Shown in pieces: positions 24,779 to 34,600 of a DNA stretch of 64,000 nucleotides (its first letter is position 1; each line of letters begins with the position of its first letter). The translations under genes were made by a program, and so were the position numbers. Location: positions 1 to 64,000 of the forward strand of contig JAFYQK010000005.1 of the NCBI GenBank assembly GCA_017547165.1. Reading direction: 5' to 3'. The DNA is from Bacteroidaceae bacterium. Its GTDB lineage: Bacteria; Bacteroidota; Bacteroidia; Bacteroidales; Bacteroidaceae. Under the pieces are notes generated by a model. It was not told where the DNA came from and did no database searches. It worked only from the letters and a program-made list of their open reading frames with translations.

Positions 24779-26170
24779 ATGACAACACAACTAAAACAAA
24801 CTCTTCGCGATTCAAGAGTTGCCCGTTGGACGGCGCTCATCATCGTAAGCTTCACCATGATGTGGGGCTATTTCCTGACCGATGCCATGTCTCCCCTGAT
24901 GGACATGCTTGGTATCTCCATCGAACAAGGGGGTATGGGTTGGAGTGCCAGCGACTTTGGCAACTTCAACTGGGCATACATGTGGTTCAATGTATTCTTC
25001 TTCGCACTCTTGTTCGGTGGTATAATCCTGGACAAGATTGGTGTACGCCTCACTGGTATTGCAACCTGCCTGTTCATGGTTGCAGGTGCAGGTATCAAAT
25101 ACTATGCCATTGAGTATATCCAGCCTGGTGGCGAGGTAATCTTCCTTGGCCTCAACAAGCAGGTTTTGGTGGCATGCATTGGCTATGCACTCTTTGCCGT
25201 AGGTACCGAGAACTGTGGTATCACCGTAACAAAGGTAATCGCACGCTGGTTCCGTGGCTATGAAACTGCTCTGGCTATGGGTATTCAGGTTGCCGTAGCT
25301 CGTTTAGGCACAGCCCTCGCATTGGCAGTAAGTCCTATTCTTGCTAAGAACTTTGAGGTTTCAACTCCCCTGCTCATGGCATGGGTTCTGTTAGTAATTG
25401 GTCTCATAGCATACCTCGTATTCTGTGTTATGGATAACCGTTTGGACAAGCAAGAAGGTGCCTTCGTTGCTGATGATGCCGACGACGAGACCTTCAAGAT
25501 TGGCGACCTCACCATCATTCTCAAGAGCAAGGGTTTCTGGCTAATAGCATTGCTTTGCCTCTGCTTCTACTCTGCCGTGTTCCCATTCCTGAAGTATGCT
25601 ACCTCGCTGATGATTAACAAGTACAATGTGGATCCCACTCTTGCTGGTTTACTGCCCTCTATCCTACCCTTCGGCAACCTGCTCATGACACCCATCTTCG
25701 GTGGCATTTATGACAAATATGGCAAGGGTGCAACCATCATGGTAATCGGTTCTGTACTGCTCATCATCGTACACCTCTTGTTCGCCATGCCATTGCTCAA
25801 CTATTGGTGGTTTGCAGCCTTAATTATGGTGTTGCTTGGTGTTGCCTTCTCTCTAGTCCCTAGTGCAATGTGGCCTAGCGTGCCCAAGATTATCCCATTG
25901 CGCCTTTTGGGGTCAGCCTATGCACTCATCTTCTGGGTGCAGAACATTGGTTTGGGTAGCGTTCCTTTGCTTATTGGTAATGTACTGAGCGACTACTGCA
26001 TCGTTGGCAAGGTTGTTCGCGATGGCAACGAGGTTATTCAGTACGACTATACCATCCCTATGCTCATCTTCGCTGTATTCGGTGTTATTGCCCTTGGACT
26101 TGCTCTTTGGCTGAAGTATGAAGACGGCAAAAAGGGTTATGGTCTTGAGAAACCTAACATCACAAAGTAA
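24779..26170 (+). CDS. MFS transporter, MFSD1-like
   Basis: A 463-residue major-facilitator protein with about twelve transmembrane helices. The first helix (ALIIVSFTMMWGYFLTDAM) and GGIILDKIGVRLTG (the loop 2-3 motif) are clear, as is GGIYDKYGKGA at the start of the second half. The overall pattern reminds me of animal lysosomal MFSD1, a dipeptide carrier, and of its bacterial relatives; this is a recognition-level statement, not an alignment. Together with the dipeptidyl-peptidase upstream it suggests dipeptide uptake. Confidence 0.7.
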   Translation: MTTQLKQTLRDSRVARWTALIIVSFTMMWGYFLTDAMSPLMDMLGISIEQGGMGWSASDFGNFNWAYMWFNVFFFALLFGGIILDKIGVRLTGIATCLFMVAGAGIKYYAIEYIQPGGEVIFLGLNKQVLVACIGYALFAVGTENCGITVTKVIARWFRGYETALAMGIQVAVARLGTALALAVSPILAKNFEVSTPLLMAWVLLVIGLIAYLVFCVMDNRLDKQEGAFVADDADDETFKIGDLTIILKSKGFWLIALLCLCFYSAVFPFLKYATSLMINKYNVDPTLAGLLPSILPFGNLLMTPIFGGIYDKYGKGATIMVIGSVLLIIVHLLFAMPLLNYWWFAALIMVLLGVAFSLVPSAMWPSVPKIIPLRLLGSAYALIFWVQNIGLGSVPLLIGNVLSDYCIVGKVVRDGNEVIQYDYTIPMLIFAVFGVIALGLALWLKYEDGKKGYGLEKPNITK

Positions 26171-26221
26171 AACAAGCGATCATCTGCTTTGAATAGTAAA
26201 CAAATATTAATGAATAAAAAC

Positions 26222-26258
26222 AGAGAGTTGGACAGTCTGTCCAACTCTCTGATATTTT
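26222..26258. terminator. Bidirectional terminator between the MFS gene and pyrD
   Basis: A perfect 13-bp stem (26222-26234 with 26238-26250) with a GTC loop, followed by GATATTTTTG. It lies between convergent genes. Confidence 0.85.
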
Positions 26259-26296
26259 TGTAACAATTTGTGCTATGTTTGCTTTCAGTATAGTAA

Positions 26297-27205
26297 TTAC
26301 TCTGCTACACCTATGATATCCCTCACAGAGGCTATGTTATGTGCATCAAGCCATTCGTTTATACCCTGGGCCACCTTGGCTGTGATGGAAGGATCAACAA
26401 AATTTGCTGTTCCTATCTCGATAGCACTGGCACCAGCCATAATAAACTCTATAGCGTCTGTTGCACTGGAGATACCACCAAGTCCAATAACAGGAATGCT
26501 TACCGCCTTGGCTACTTGATAGACCATACGCAAGGCAACAGGTTTTACACATGGACCAGACAAGCCTCCAGTACCGATAGAGAGCATGCGACGGCGCTTT
26601 TCGATATCAATGGCAGTACCCATCAATGTGTTTATCAAACTAACCGAATCTGCACCTTCAGTTTCAACAGCCTTGGCGATACTAACAATATCAGTTACAT
26701 TTGGAGAGAGCTTTACTATCAAAGTTTTATTATAGGCCTTGCGTACAGCTCTAACTACGCTGGCAGCCCCTTCAGTAGTAACTCCGAAAGCCATACCACC
26801 ATCATGAACATTAGGGCATGAGATATTCAACTCTATAGCATGAATATCTTCCAAATCGTTAATGCATGAAGCACAACGTGCATAATCCTCAGGAGAAGAA
26901 CCAGAAACATTGACTATCATCTCAGTGTCAATATTACGAATCTTGGGATATATTGTTTCGCAAAAATATTGCACACCCTTGTTTTGAAGACCAACACAAT
27001 TAAGCATTCCACTTGGCGTTTCAACCATACGGGGATAATCGTTACCCTGACGTGGTTGGAAGGTAGTTCCCTTAACTATGATGCCTCCAATGGCAGAAAG
27101 GTCGACCACATCTTCAAACTCTATTCCATAGCCAAAAGTGCCACTCGCCGTCATTACAGGATTCTTCAGTTGCAAAGAACCTATATTTGTATTTAGATTT
27201 GCCAT
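26297..27205 (-). CDS. pyrD: PyrD type 1B, dihydroorotate dehydrogenase catalytic subunit
   Basis: A 302-residue FMN-dependent TIM-barrel enzyme that oxidises dihydroorotate to orotate in pyrimidine synthesis. [12 protein letters not shown] near the N-terminus, the catalytic-loop [11 protein letters not shown] with its Cys, and the phosphate-binding [11 protein letters not shown] are present. The start ATG at 27205 (MANLNTNIG) is preferred over an upstream in-frame codon that overlaps the pyrK end. pyrK precedes it by eight bases, forming the usual PyrK-PyrD 1B complex. Confidence 0.93.
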   Translation of the reverse strand: MANLNTNIGSLQLKNPVMTASGTFGYGIEFEDVVDLSAIGGIIVKGTTFQPRQGNDYPRMVETPSGMLNCVGLQNKGVQYFCETIYPKIRNIDTEMIVNVSGSSPEDYARCASCINDLEDIHAIELNISCPNVHDGGMAFGVTTEGAASVVRAVRKAYNKTLIVKLSPNVTDIVSIAKAVETEGADSVSLINTLMGTAIDIEKRRRMLSIGTGGLSGPCVKPVALRMVYQVAKAVSIPVIGLGGISSATDAIEFIMAGASAIEIGTANFVDPSITAKVAQGINEWLDAHNIASVRDIIGVAE

Positions 27206-27213
27206 AAATATTA

Positions 27214-27996
27214 TTATTCCCAAGTAAGTTCGTTAACATCAAATACTGGACCTTCGGTGCAGACACACACATTGCCTCTTACAGTCTTCTCTACACAACA
27301 CAGGCATGCACCTAATCCACATGCCATCATATTCTCTAACGACACCTCACAAGGAACAGAATTTTGGCGTGCAAAACGAGCAACAGCCTTCATCATGGGT
27401 GAGGGACCACATACAGAAATACGATCAAAGCGCTGCTTAAACAAAATTGAATGTTGTGTAACAAAACCCTTCTCACCCATAGAACCGTCTTCAGTAGTTA
27501 CATAAACATCACCAACGCGTTCAAAATCCTCTAACTGGAGCAACATATCAGCAGTACGAGCTCCGAGCAAGAATGTAGGTTTAATACCCATCATACTCAT
27601 CTGTGCACCCATATAAAGAAGAGGAGCTGTACCAACACCTCCACCAACGAGCAAATGTTTCTTATCTGAACTGACAGGCATTGAGAATCCGTTACCAAGA
27701 GGCAAGAGAGCATTTAGAAGATCCCCTTGCTGCAAACGGCCAAGAGCACGACTTCCCGGACCAACAAGCTGTACCAAGAACCAAATCTCGTTCTTTGTCA
27801 TATCCACATAGTTAATACTAATAGGACGACGCAAATAAGTTTCCTTACTACCATCTACACGCAATTGAGCAAACTGGCCTGGCATCATTGGGGGAAGAGA
27901 TGCCATTGGGTCTGTACATTTTAGCAAGACAAAGCGGTTGCCTAAGACTTCCTTGGCAACAACCTTCAGGTCGATAATATGCTTCTTCAGAGCCAT
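27214..27996 (-). CDS. pyrK: PyrK, dihydroorotate dehydrogenase electron-transfer subunit
   Basis: A 260-residue FAD and 2Fe-2S protein that passes electrons from PyrD to NAD. The FAD site is LRRPISI, the NAD site [11 protein letters not shown], and the C-terminal cluster ligands lie in CGLGACLCC and CVCTEGP. It is the upstream gene of the pyrK-pyrD operon. Confidence 0.93.
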   Translation of the reverse strand: MALKKHIIDLKVVAKEVLGNRFVLLKCTDPMASLPPMMPGQFAQLRVDGSKETYLRRPISINYVDMTKNEIWFLVQLVGPGSRALGRLQQGDLLNALLPLGNGFSMPVSSDKKHLLVGGGVGTAPLLYMGAQMSMMGIKPTFLLGARTADMLLQLEDFERVGDVYVTTEDGSMGEKGFVTQHSILFKQRFDRISVCGPSPMMKAVARFARQNSVPCEVSLENMMACGLGACLCCVEKTVRGNVCVCTEGPVFDVNELTWE

Positions 27997-28041
27997 AAAC
28001 TATACCTTATTTATATATACTGATATATTATTAACTAAACG

Positions 28042-28073
28042 TAAAGGTACGAATAAATCAAAGATTTACCAAA
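28042..28073 (-). promoter_or_regulatory. Promoter of pyrK-pyrD
   Basis: On the minus strand TTTG (28070-28073), a 20-base spacer and TACCTTTA (28042-28049) give a near-consensus promoter, 46 bases before the pyrK start. Confidence 0.6.
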
Positions 28074-28287
28074 TTTGGAAACGGATGAGAATCAAAAAAA
28101 ACTCAGTTTTTGTATCTGAGAATTCGAAATTCCAAAGTTAAATCAATCTCAAATGGGAAAATCTGTAAAAAATAGCCTATGAAAAGGAAGACCCATTATA
28201 TATTAATACATGATTTGTAACAAAAATTGGGTAGCTTTTTAATATATAAACAATAGATATCATCCTCAACAAATGACCATACAGACA

Positions 28288-28806
28288 TTATGCAGTAAAG
28301 GTTTCGTATGTTCCGTCGTCAAAAAATATCCGGATTTCTGTAATTTTACGCTGCGGTTTGTCAATAATTTTCTCTATAATCTGAGGTTGTATCATCTGAT
28401 GAGGATATGTGCACTGAGAAACATGTTGCACAGGAGGTATTGAAAACAAGTCACCTTGAAAAGTTTGCTCATGTACATCAGATGGAGAGGTAGGGACTCC
28501 TAAAGAAGATAGTATAGGGTTGTTGATATCTGTTTCCGAGGAATTGGAATCGGTGCCATTTTTCGATGCATCATTATCTCTATACTGACAATTGGAAGAT
28601 GAATACATTTCGCCTTCACCATACATCAGCCAGTACATGTTCACCTCTGGAAAGAATTGATGAAAGGCATCAATGATGTTTACAGTGGGACGAGTACGAC
28701 CAGTAAAAATTCCAGTCAATGTTGACTCAGAAATACACAACTCTGCAGCAAGAGCTTTTTGCGTCATGTTCCTGTCCAACATGAATTGTTTTATACGATC
28801 CTTCAT
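28288..28806 (-). CDS. XRE-family helix-turn-helix protein
   Basis: A 172-residue regulator. The XRE HTH is at residues about 1-60 (RNMTQKALAAELCISESTLTG). The remainder is a polar linker and a short C-terminal strand pair (RKITEIRIFFDDGTYETF) that I recognise as a recurring tail of Bacteroidetes XRE proteins. It has no catalytic domain. A minus-strand -7 TACCTTTG lies at 28884-28891. It stands alone, flanked by AT-rich gaps, so its targets are not evident. Confidence 0.8.
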   Translation of the reverse strand: MKDRIKQFMLDRNMTQKALAAELCISESTLTGIFTGRTRPTVNIIDAFHQFFPEVNMYWLMYGEGEMYSSSNCQYRDNDASKNGTDSNSSETDINNPILSSLGVPTSPSDVHEQTFQGDLFSIPPVQHVSQCTYPHQMIQPQIIEKIIDKPQRKITEIRIFFDDGTYETFTA

Positions 28807-29645
28807 ATCGAATAACTTTTGATGTTATATTTTTTATAGGGTATAGTCAAATATACCCCAATTTCTATTGATAAATACGCATACAAAGGTATAAATTCCT
28901 ATTTATATTTCCAAATTTACAATACACAAATCTAAATTAACACAAAAATTGACTCATGACAATAGTAAATTTGCAAACCGAAGGCACTCAATTTACATAT
29001 CAAAAGACGTGTTTACAACATATAAACCAGCAACTTATACTCGTTTAAAGCATCTATAATTACGTTCCCATGCACATACACCTCATTTTAAGGCACTTAA
29101 GTCCATTCAAACACTATTATATGTCAATAATTAGCACTTTTCCCATATTCTGGCAAGATAAGTATCAAGCATATCTTCACAAACACAAGAAAAATTACGT
29201 TATTCACTGATTTACAACATTTTAAAAAGAGACTATTACTCAAAATAATTATGCATAGCATTTATGCGAAAGTCAAAATTTAAACTTGCACATAAATTAT
29301 ACTTTGCGAATTATATTTTGTAAACACAATAGGATTCCTATTCCCTGTACTCACATACAAGAATTTACATTTGCAACACAAACCTACCTATTCGTTATTG
29401 TAAATGTTTTCAAATGTTAACAGAGAATTCTCTCTCCATTAAACAAATCAAAATTGTCAATTTTTTCTTATTCCTGACAAATGGAAAGAACTTGAATTTT
29501 ACGCGATTCTCAGCGAGCACAAAACATGGTTAAGTGCTTAATGCAAAAGCAAATGAGGCAAAAAATACACCTATCCTCCACTGGGACATATAGAAAAAAA
29601 ATGCCCCATAAAAGGGAAACTTTCATATTAAAAATAGCAAATCTG
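28807..29645. other. AT-rich 839-base gap without a recognisable gene
   Basis: Apart from the promoter of the XRE gene (28884-28891) I see no coding frame, RNA gene or clear repeat. Short frames (for example 19 codons from 29265) lack any support. It is one of the longest gaps in the window and is notably more AT-rich than its surroundings. Confidence 0.5.
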
Positions 29646-30653
29646 TTAGTCTAAAATTCGAAAAATAAGCTCTAAGAGCAAATCACCATGCGAAGTTTTA
29701 CATCCTCCTACCCCTTTTGATGCAGCATCAGTTTCTCGGATGTACGAAAGAATCTCCATTACTTTGCGACCGGTGTACTTTTTCATAGCAGGGAGAATTT
29801 CATTGCGAACCTTCCAATCAGGTTTGCCCAACCACTGAGCAATACCATGTTCACTTTTATCTGGACTATAATAGGACTGCATCAGATCAGAAAAAAAGGT
29901 AAACATCACCGAAAGAGTAGAAGGCAATGCAAACGACCTCGGATTACTGCCAAAATATTTTACTATTTTTACCGCCTGAGATTTTTGTTTTTGAGAAATC
30001 GCGGCTATTAACTCGAAATTATTAAAATCCTTGCTCATACCAGTTTGCCCCTCAACAAGGGTTGCAGACACCCGACTCTCCCCCTCCGGCATTGCAACGA
30101 GAAGTTTATCCAATTCGCTAGACATGCGCATTAGATCGGTTCCGACAAACTCCACCAACATCTCTATTGCTTTTGGTTCGATATTCTTGCCAAAAGACTT
30201 AAGATAGTTTTGTACAAAGGATGGTAATGACTTTTCATAAACACGTTTGCTTTCAAAAACAACACCCAGTTTATCTATATTTTTACCAAGAACCTTACGT
30301 TTATCAATACTACCATTTTTGTGACACAACACTAAGATTGTTGTAGAGGACGGATTCTTTACATATGTAGCAAGAGCATCTTGCGAAGAACGCATCTGCT
30401 GAAACTCTCTCACTACAACCAACCGCTTTTCGCCAAGCATTGGAAACTGACTGCAAGATTCTACGATTCTTACAGAGTCAACATCGCTGCCATAAAGAAG
30501 CTCCATGTCAAAATCACGATTCTCATGAGGCATCACCTTTTCAGTAATAAGACTCTCAAGTTTATCTATATAGTATGGTTCTTCACCCATCAAGCAATAT
30601 ACTGATGCGATATCTCCTTTTTTTATACTCTTGGCAATTTCCTCGTATGTCAT
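29646..30653 (-). CDS. holA: HolA, DNA polymerase III delta subunit
   Basis: A 335-residue clamp-loader subunit. The N-terminal IASVYCLMGEEPYYIDKL and FPMLGEKRLVVVREFQQ match the family's degenerate ATPase domain, followed by the helical lid and collar (DLMRMSSELDKL, then MSKDFNNFELIAAI). Delta opens the sliding clamp during loading. AMP nucleosidase lies upstream on the same strand, 46 bases away. Confidence 0.9.
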   Translation of the reverse strand: MTYEEIAKSIKKGDIASVYCLMGEEPYYIDKLESLITEKVMPHENRDFDMELLYGSDVDSVRIVESCSQFPMLGEKRLVVVREFQQMRSSQDALATYVKNPSSTTILVLCHKNGSIDKRKVLGKNIDKLGVVFESKRVYEKSLPSFVQNYLKSFGKNIEPKAIEMLVEFVGTDLMRMSSELDKLLVAMPEGESRVSATLVEGQTGMSKDFNNFELIAAISQKQKSQAVKIVKYFGSNPRSFALPSTLSVMFTFFSDLMQSYYSPDKSEHGIAQWLGKPDWKVRNEILPAMKKYTGRKVMEILSYIRETDAASKGVGGCKTSHGDLLLELIFRILD

Positions 30654-30699
30654 CCTTATTTATATATAATATCGAAAAGATTATTTTTATAGTTTCTTT

Positions 30700-31476
30700 T
30701 TAATAATCAAACTTAAGATGGCGAACAGTCTTCTTGTCGCTCATTATCATTTCAAGAGCTTCGATACCTATAAGTACATGAGTACGCACAAATTTTTTCG
30801 TGACCTCATTATCGCTTTCTGATGTCTTTACACCTTCCGGTGTCATTGGGTTATCGGAAACAAGAAGCAAAGCACCTGTAGGAATGCGGTTGGCAAATCC
30901 ACAAGTGAACAAGGTTGCCGTCTCCATATCTACAGCCATAGCCCTTGTTGTTCGCAAATACTGCTTAAAATTCTCGTCATGCTCCCAAACACGCCTGTTG
31001 GTTGTATACACAGTACCTGTCCAATAGTCCAGTCCCATATCTCGAACAGTTGAAGAAACGGCGCGCTGCAACATAAAGGCAGGAAGTGCAGGCACCTCGG
31101 GAGGAAAGTAGTCGTTGCTTGTACCTTCACCTCTGATTCCAGCTATTGGAAGAATCAAATCGCCACGCTTGCTCTTATGGCTCAAGCCACCACACTTACC
31201 CAAAAAAAGACATGCCTTGGGGCGTATGGCAGAAAGCAAATCCATGATGATAGCAGCATTAGGACTGCCCATTCCAAAATTTATGATGGACACATTGCCA
31301 GATGTTGCCATTCGCATATTTGACGAATAATCTGGAAGAGGCAATCCAAAATGCTCACAAAATATATCCACATAATTATTGAAATTGGTAAGCAGTATAT
31401 ACTCGCCAAATTCATCCAGAGAATGATTGGTATATCTTGGCAACCAATTTTCTACTATTTCCTGTTTGCTTTTCAT
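30700..31476 (-). CDS. amn: AMP nucleosidase
   Basis: A 258-residue nucleoside-phosphorylase-fold protein, matching the short Bacteroidetes AMP nucleosidase. NFGMGSPNAAIIMDLL (phosphate and base region), FLGKCGGLSHKSKRGD and AVDMETATLFTCGF are visible, as is LLVSDNPMTPEGVKT near the C-terminus. It splits AMP into adenine and ribose 5-phosphate. ATG at 31476 (MKSKQEIVEN) is chosen over an upstream in-frame codon because the family starts there. A minus-strand -7 TATCTTTG lies at 31515-31522. Confidence 0.85.
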   Translation of the reverse strand: MKSKQEIVENWLPRYTNHSLDEFGEYILLTNFNNYVDIFCEHFGLPLPDYSSNMRMATSGNVSIINFGMGSPNAAIIMDLLSAIRPKACLFLGKCGGLSHKSKRGDLILPIAGIRGEGTSNDYFPPEVPALPAFMLQRAVSSTVRDMGLDYWTGTVYTTNRRVWEHDENFKQYLRTTRAMAVDMETATLFTCGFANRIPTGALLLVSDNPMTPEGVKTSESDNEVTKKFVRTHVLIGIEALEMIMSDKKTVRHLKFDY

Positions 31477-31627
31477 TGTTCTAAAACTAATATGCAATAA
31501 ATCGTTTTGAATTGCAAAGATACATTATTATCCATGTAAGATGAACCTACACCCTCGGCAATAAAAAGAAATATCTGTCTAAAACTAAAAAATGTTACTA
31601 TATGGCAGATTATTAGATCAAATTTAT

Positions 31628-31635
31628 TAAATTTG
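31628..31635 (+). promoter_or_regulatory. Possible -7 element of the NRPS operon
   Basis: TAAATTTG fits the -7 consensus 30 bases before the NRPS start. No clear TTTG is seen at the -33 position, which would fit a regulated or alternative-sigma promoter but is weak evidence. Confidence 0.4.
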
Positions 31636-31664
31636 TTCTTCATAAGAATTCAATTTATATCAAT

Positions 31665-34600
31665 ATGAAAAACATGTTTCCTTTATCAAAATCACAATAT
31701 GGTCTGTATGTAGACTGCATGAACAATATAGGCAAAGTTTGCTATAACTGCTCGTTCTGCTACCAACTTGACTCTAGCCTGGACGGAGACAGGCTAGCCC
31801 GAGCAATAGAAACAGCTTTTATCGCTCACCCGGCCCTATTTACCAGAATCAAAGTTAATGACGATGGAGAACCGGTGCAATATATTGAAATTTCGGATAT
31901 AGCATTGAATGTTACTATTGAGACAACAGTTGATATTGAAAAAGAAACAGCTAATTTTGTCCAGCCGTACAACCTCCATGAAGACAGACTGTTTAGAGTT
32001 CGGCTTTTAGAGGATAAGAATTACATCTATTTTCTGCTTGACATCCATCATATTGTCAGCGACGGCACCTCTTTCCAATTGTTACTGGAAGATATTGACA
32101 AAGCTTACAATGAAGAACCCATAGAGCAAGAGTTGGTCTCGCTGGGAGAGCATGCTAATTCAGAGACAGAGAAACGTGCCACTTCAGTGTTTGATGAGGG
32201 AAAGAAATGGTACGCTGAGAACTTCGAGAATTCGGACACTTACTCACAACTCATTCCTGATTTGGAACTTCCAGGAAGAAAAGAAGGTTTATTTACCAGG
32301 CCTTTGAATATACAAGTAGAAGAGATTGAGAGTTTTTGCAAAAAGAACGGAATTTACAAGAACAATCTGTTCACTACAGCATATGCCTTTTTATTGGCCA
32401 AGTACAATAACGAACAAGAAGTATTCTTTCCGACAGCATATAACGGACGTGCCGACAAACGACTGGCGCACACCGTAGGTATGTTTGTAAAAACTTTGCC
32501 AGTTCAGGTAAAATTCGACAATGACACCTCTTGCCTAGATCTACTAAAAAAGACCCAAGATCAAATGAGCGGATGTCGCAAGAATGACATTTACTCTTTT
32601 GTCGATTTTATGCAGGACATTGCTCCGCAGTACAATACCATGTTTGGCTGGCATGGCATGCTTTTTGAAAAAGACACCATGGGGGGCAAACCAATGATAA
32701 CAAAGTGGCTGGTGAATTCTACTTTGGGAGTATCGCTTTATGTGAGAGGTTGCATTGAAAACAACCAGTGTTTGATGACTGCCGAATATAATGAGAACGA
32801 ATATTCAAAAGAACTCATTGCCCAGTTCCTTGAAAGCTACGAGGCTGTTATAAATGGATTCCTGACACAAGAGTATTTGCGCAACATTTGTATCTCAACG
32901 CCTCAGCAGATAGATTTATTAGACACATTTAATCAGACTGAAAAAGATTACGATAACTCCCAAACCATTGTTTCCCTGTTCAAGAAGCAAGCAAGAGAAA
33001 CTCCAGAAAATGCAGCAGTTGTATTTAAAGACAAACAATACACCTATTTGCAGGTAGACGAAATAAGCAACCGCATTGCATCCTTCATCAACTCCAAAGG
33101 ACTGGACAAGGAGGATGTCGTATCAATACTTATCCCACGCAGCGAATGGATGGTAATAGCTCCCCTGGGGGTACTGAAAGCCGGGTGTGCATACCAACCG
33201 CTTGATCCGACATATCCGAAAGAACGTCTTAATTTCATGATGCAAGATGCTAATGTAAAATTACTTATTGCAAGCGAGGATTTATGCCAGTTGGCGACAG
33301 AATACACAGGCGACGTATTGCTGACAAAAGACATTTTAGATTTGCCTGAATTGCAAGTGGCAAATACAAAGTCCGTCACCCCCAACGATTTGTTTATACT
33401 CCTCTACACAAGCGGTTCAACCGGAGTGCCCAAAGGTTGTCAGTTGGAGCACCGCAACATTGTTGCTTTCTGCCATTGGTATCAATCATACTACGATTTG
33501 AAGAACGGTGACAAAGTAGCCACTTATGCAAGTTTTGGGTTTGATGCCAGCATGATGGATACCTATCCGACAATTACCAGTGGAGCTACTCTGTATATTA
33601 TTCCGGAAGAGATACGTTTGGACCTTGTTGCATTAAACGATTATTTTGAACAAAACGGAATCAGCCATTCCTTCATGACAACACAAGTTGGTTACCAGTT
33701 TGCCACAAGTATAGAAAACAAGACATTGAAACACCTTTCAGTTGGCGGCGAGAAACTGGCCTCACTGACTCCCCCCGAAGGTTTTAGTCTGCATAATCTT
33801 TATGGACCAACAGAAACCACCGTACTGACTACTGCGCATTGTGTCAATAAAAAACAGAAAGAAATACCCATTGGCAAAGCTATTGACAATATGCATCTAT
33901 ATATTGTTGACACAAACGGTCACCGTTTGCCAATAGGTGCTCCTGGAGAATTATGGATTGCAGGCCCGCAGGTATCGCGCGGTTATCTAAACCGCCCCGA
34001 AAAAACACAAGAAGTGTATCTGGACAATCCTTTTGAAAAAAAAACACAATACAATAGAGTTTATCGCTCGGGAGACATCGTTCGCTATTTGCCTTCTGGC
34101 GAAATACAGTTCATCGGACGAAGAGACGGACAGGTAAAAGTACGAGGTTTCCGCATAGAGCTTAAAGAGGTGGAGGCCATAATCAGAGAATTCCCAGGAA
34201 TTAAGGATGCTACGGTGCAGGCCTTCGACGAAGATGGTGGAGGCAAGTTTATTGCCGCATACATTGTCAGCAACCAACAGATTGACATTGATGCACTTAA
34301 CAACTTCATCATGAATGAAAAGCCACCATACATGGTACCTGCTGTCACGATGCAGATAGACAAGATTCCTCTCAACCAAAACCAAAAGGTGAACAAAAAG
34401 GCTTTGCCCAAACCAGAGAAAAAGTGCACAACAATCGAGGAAAGCAATGTTCCAATGAATGTTCTTGAGACTGAACTGCATGAACTTATTGCATCTACTA
34501 TCAACAACCGGGATTTTGGAATCACAACAATATTAGGCTATGCAGGAATGACCTCCATCACTGCCATAAAACTTGCAGTACAGATAAAGAAACTCTATGG

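Noticed and set aside
29265-29324. Short frame of 19 codons in the long AT-rich gap
   Set aside because: No start signal, domain or conservation evidence; expected by chance in AT-rich DNA.
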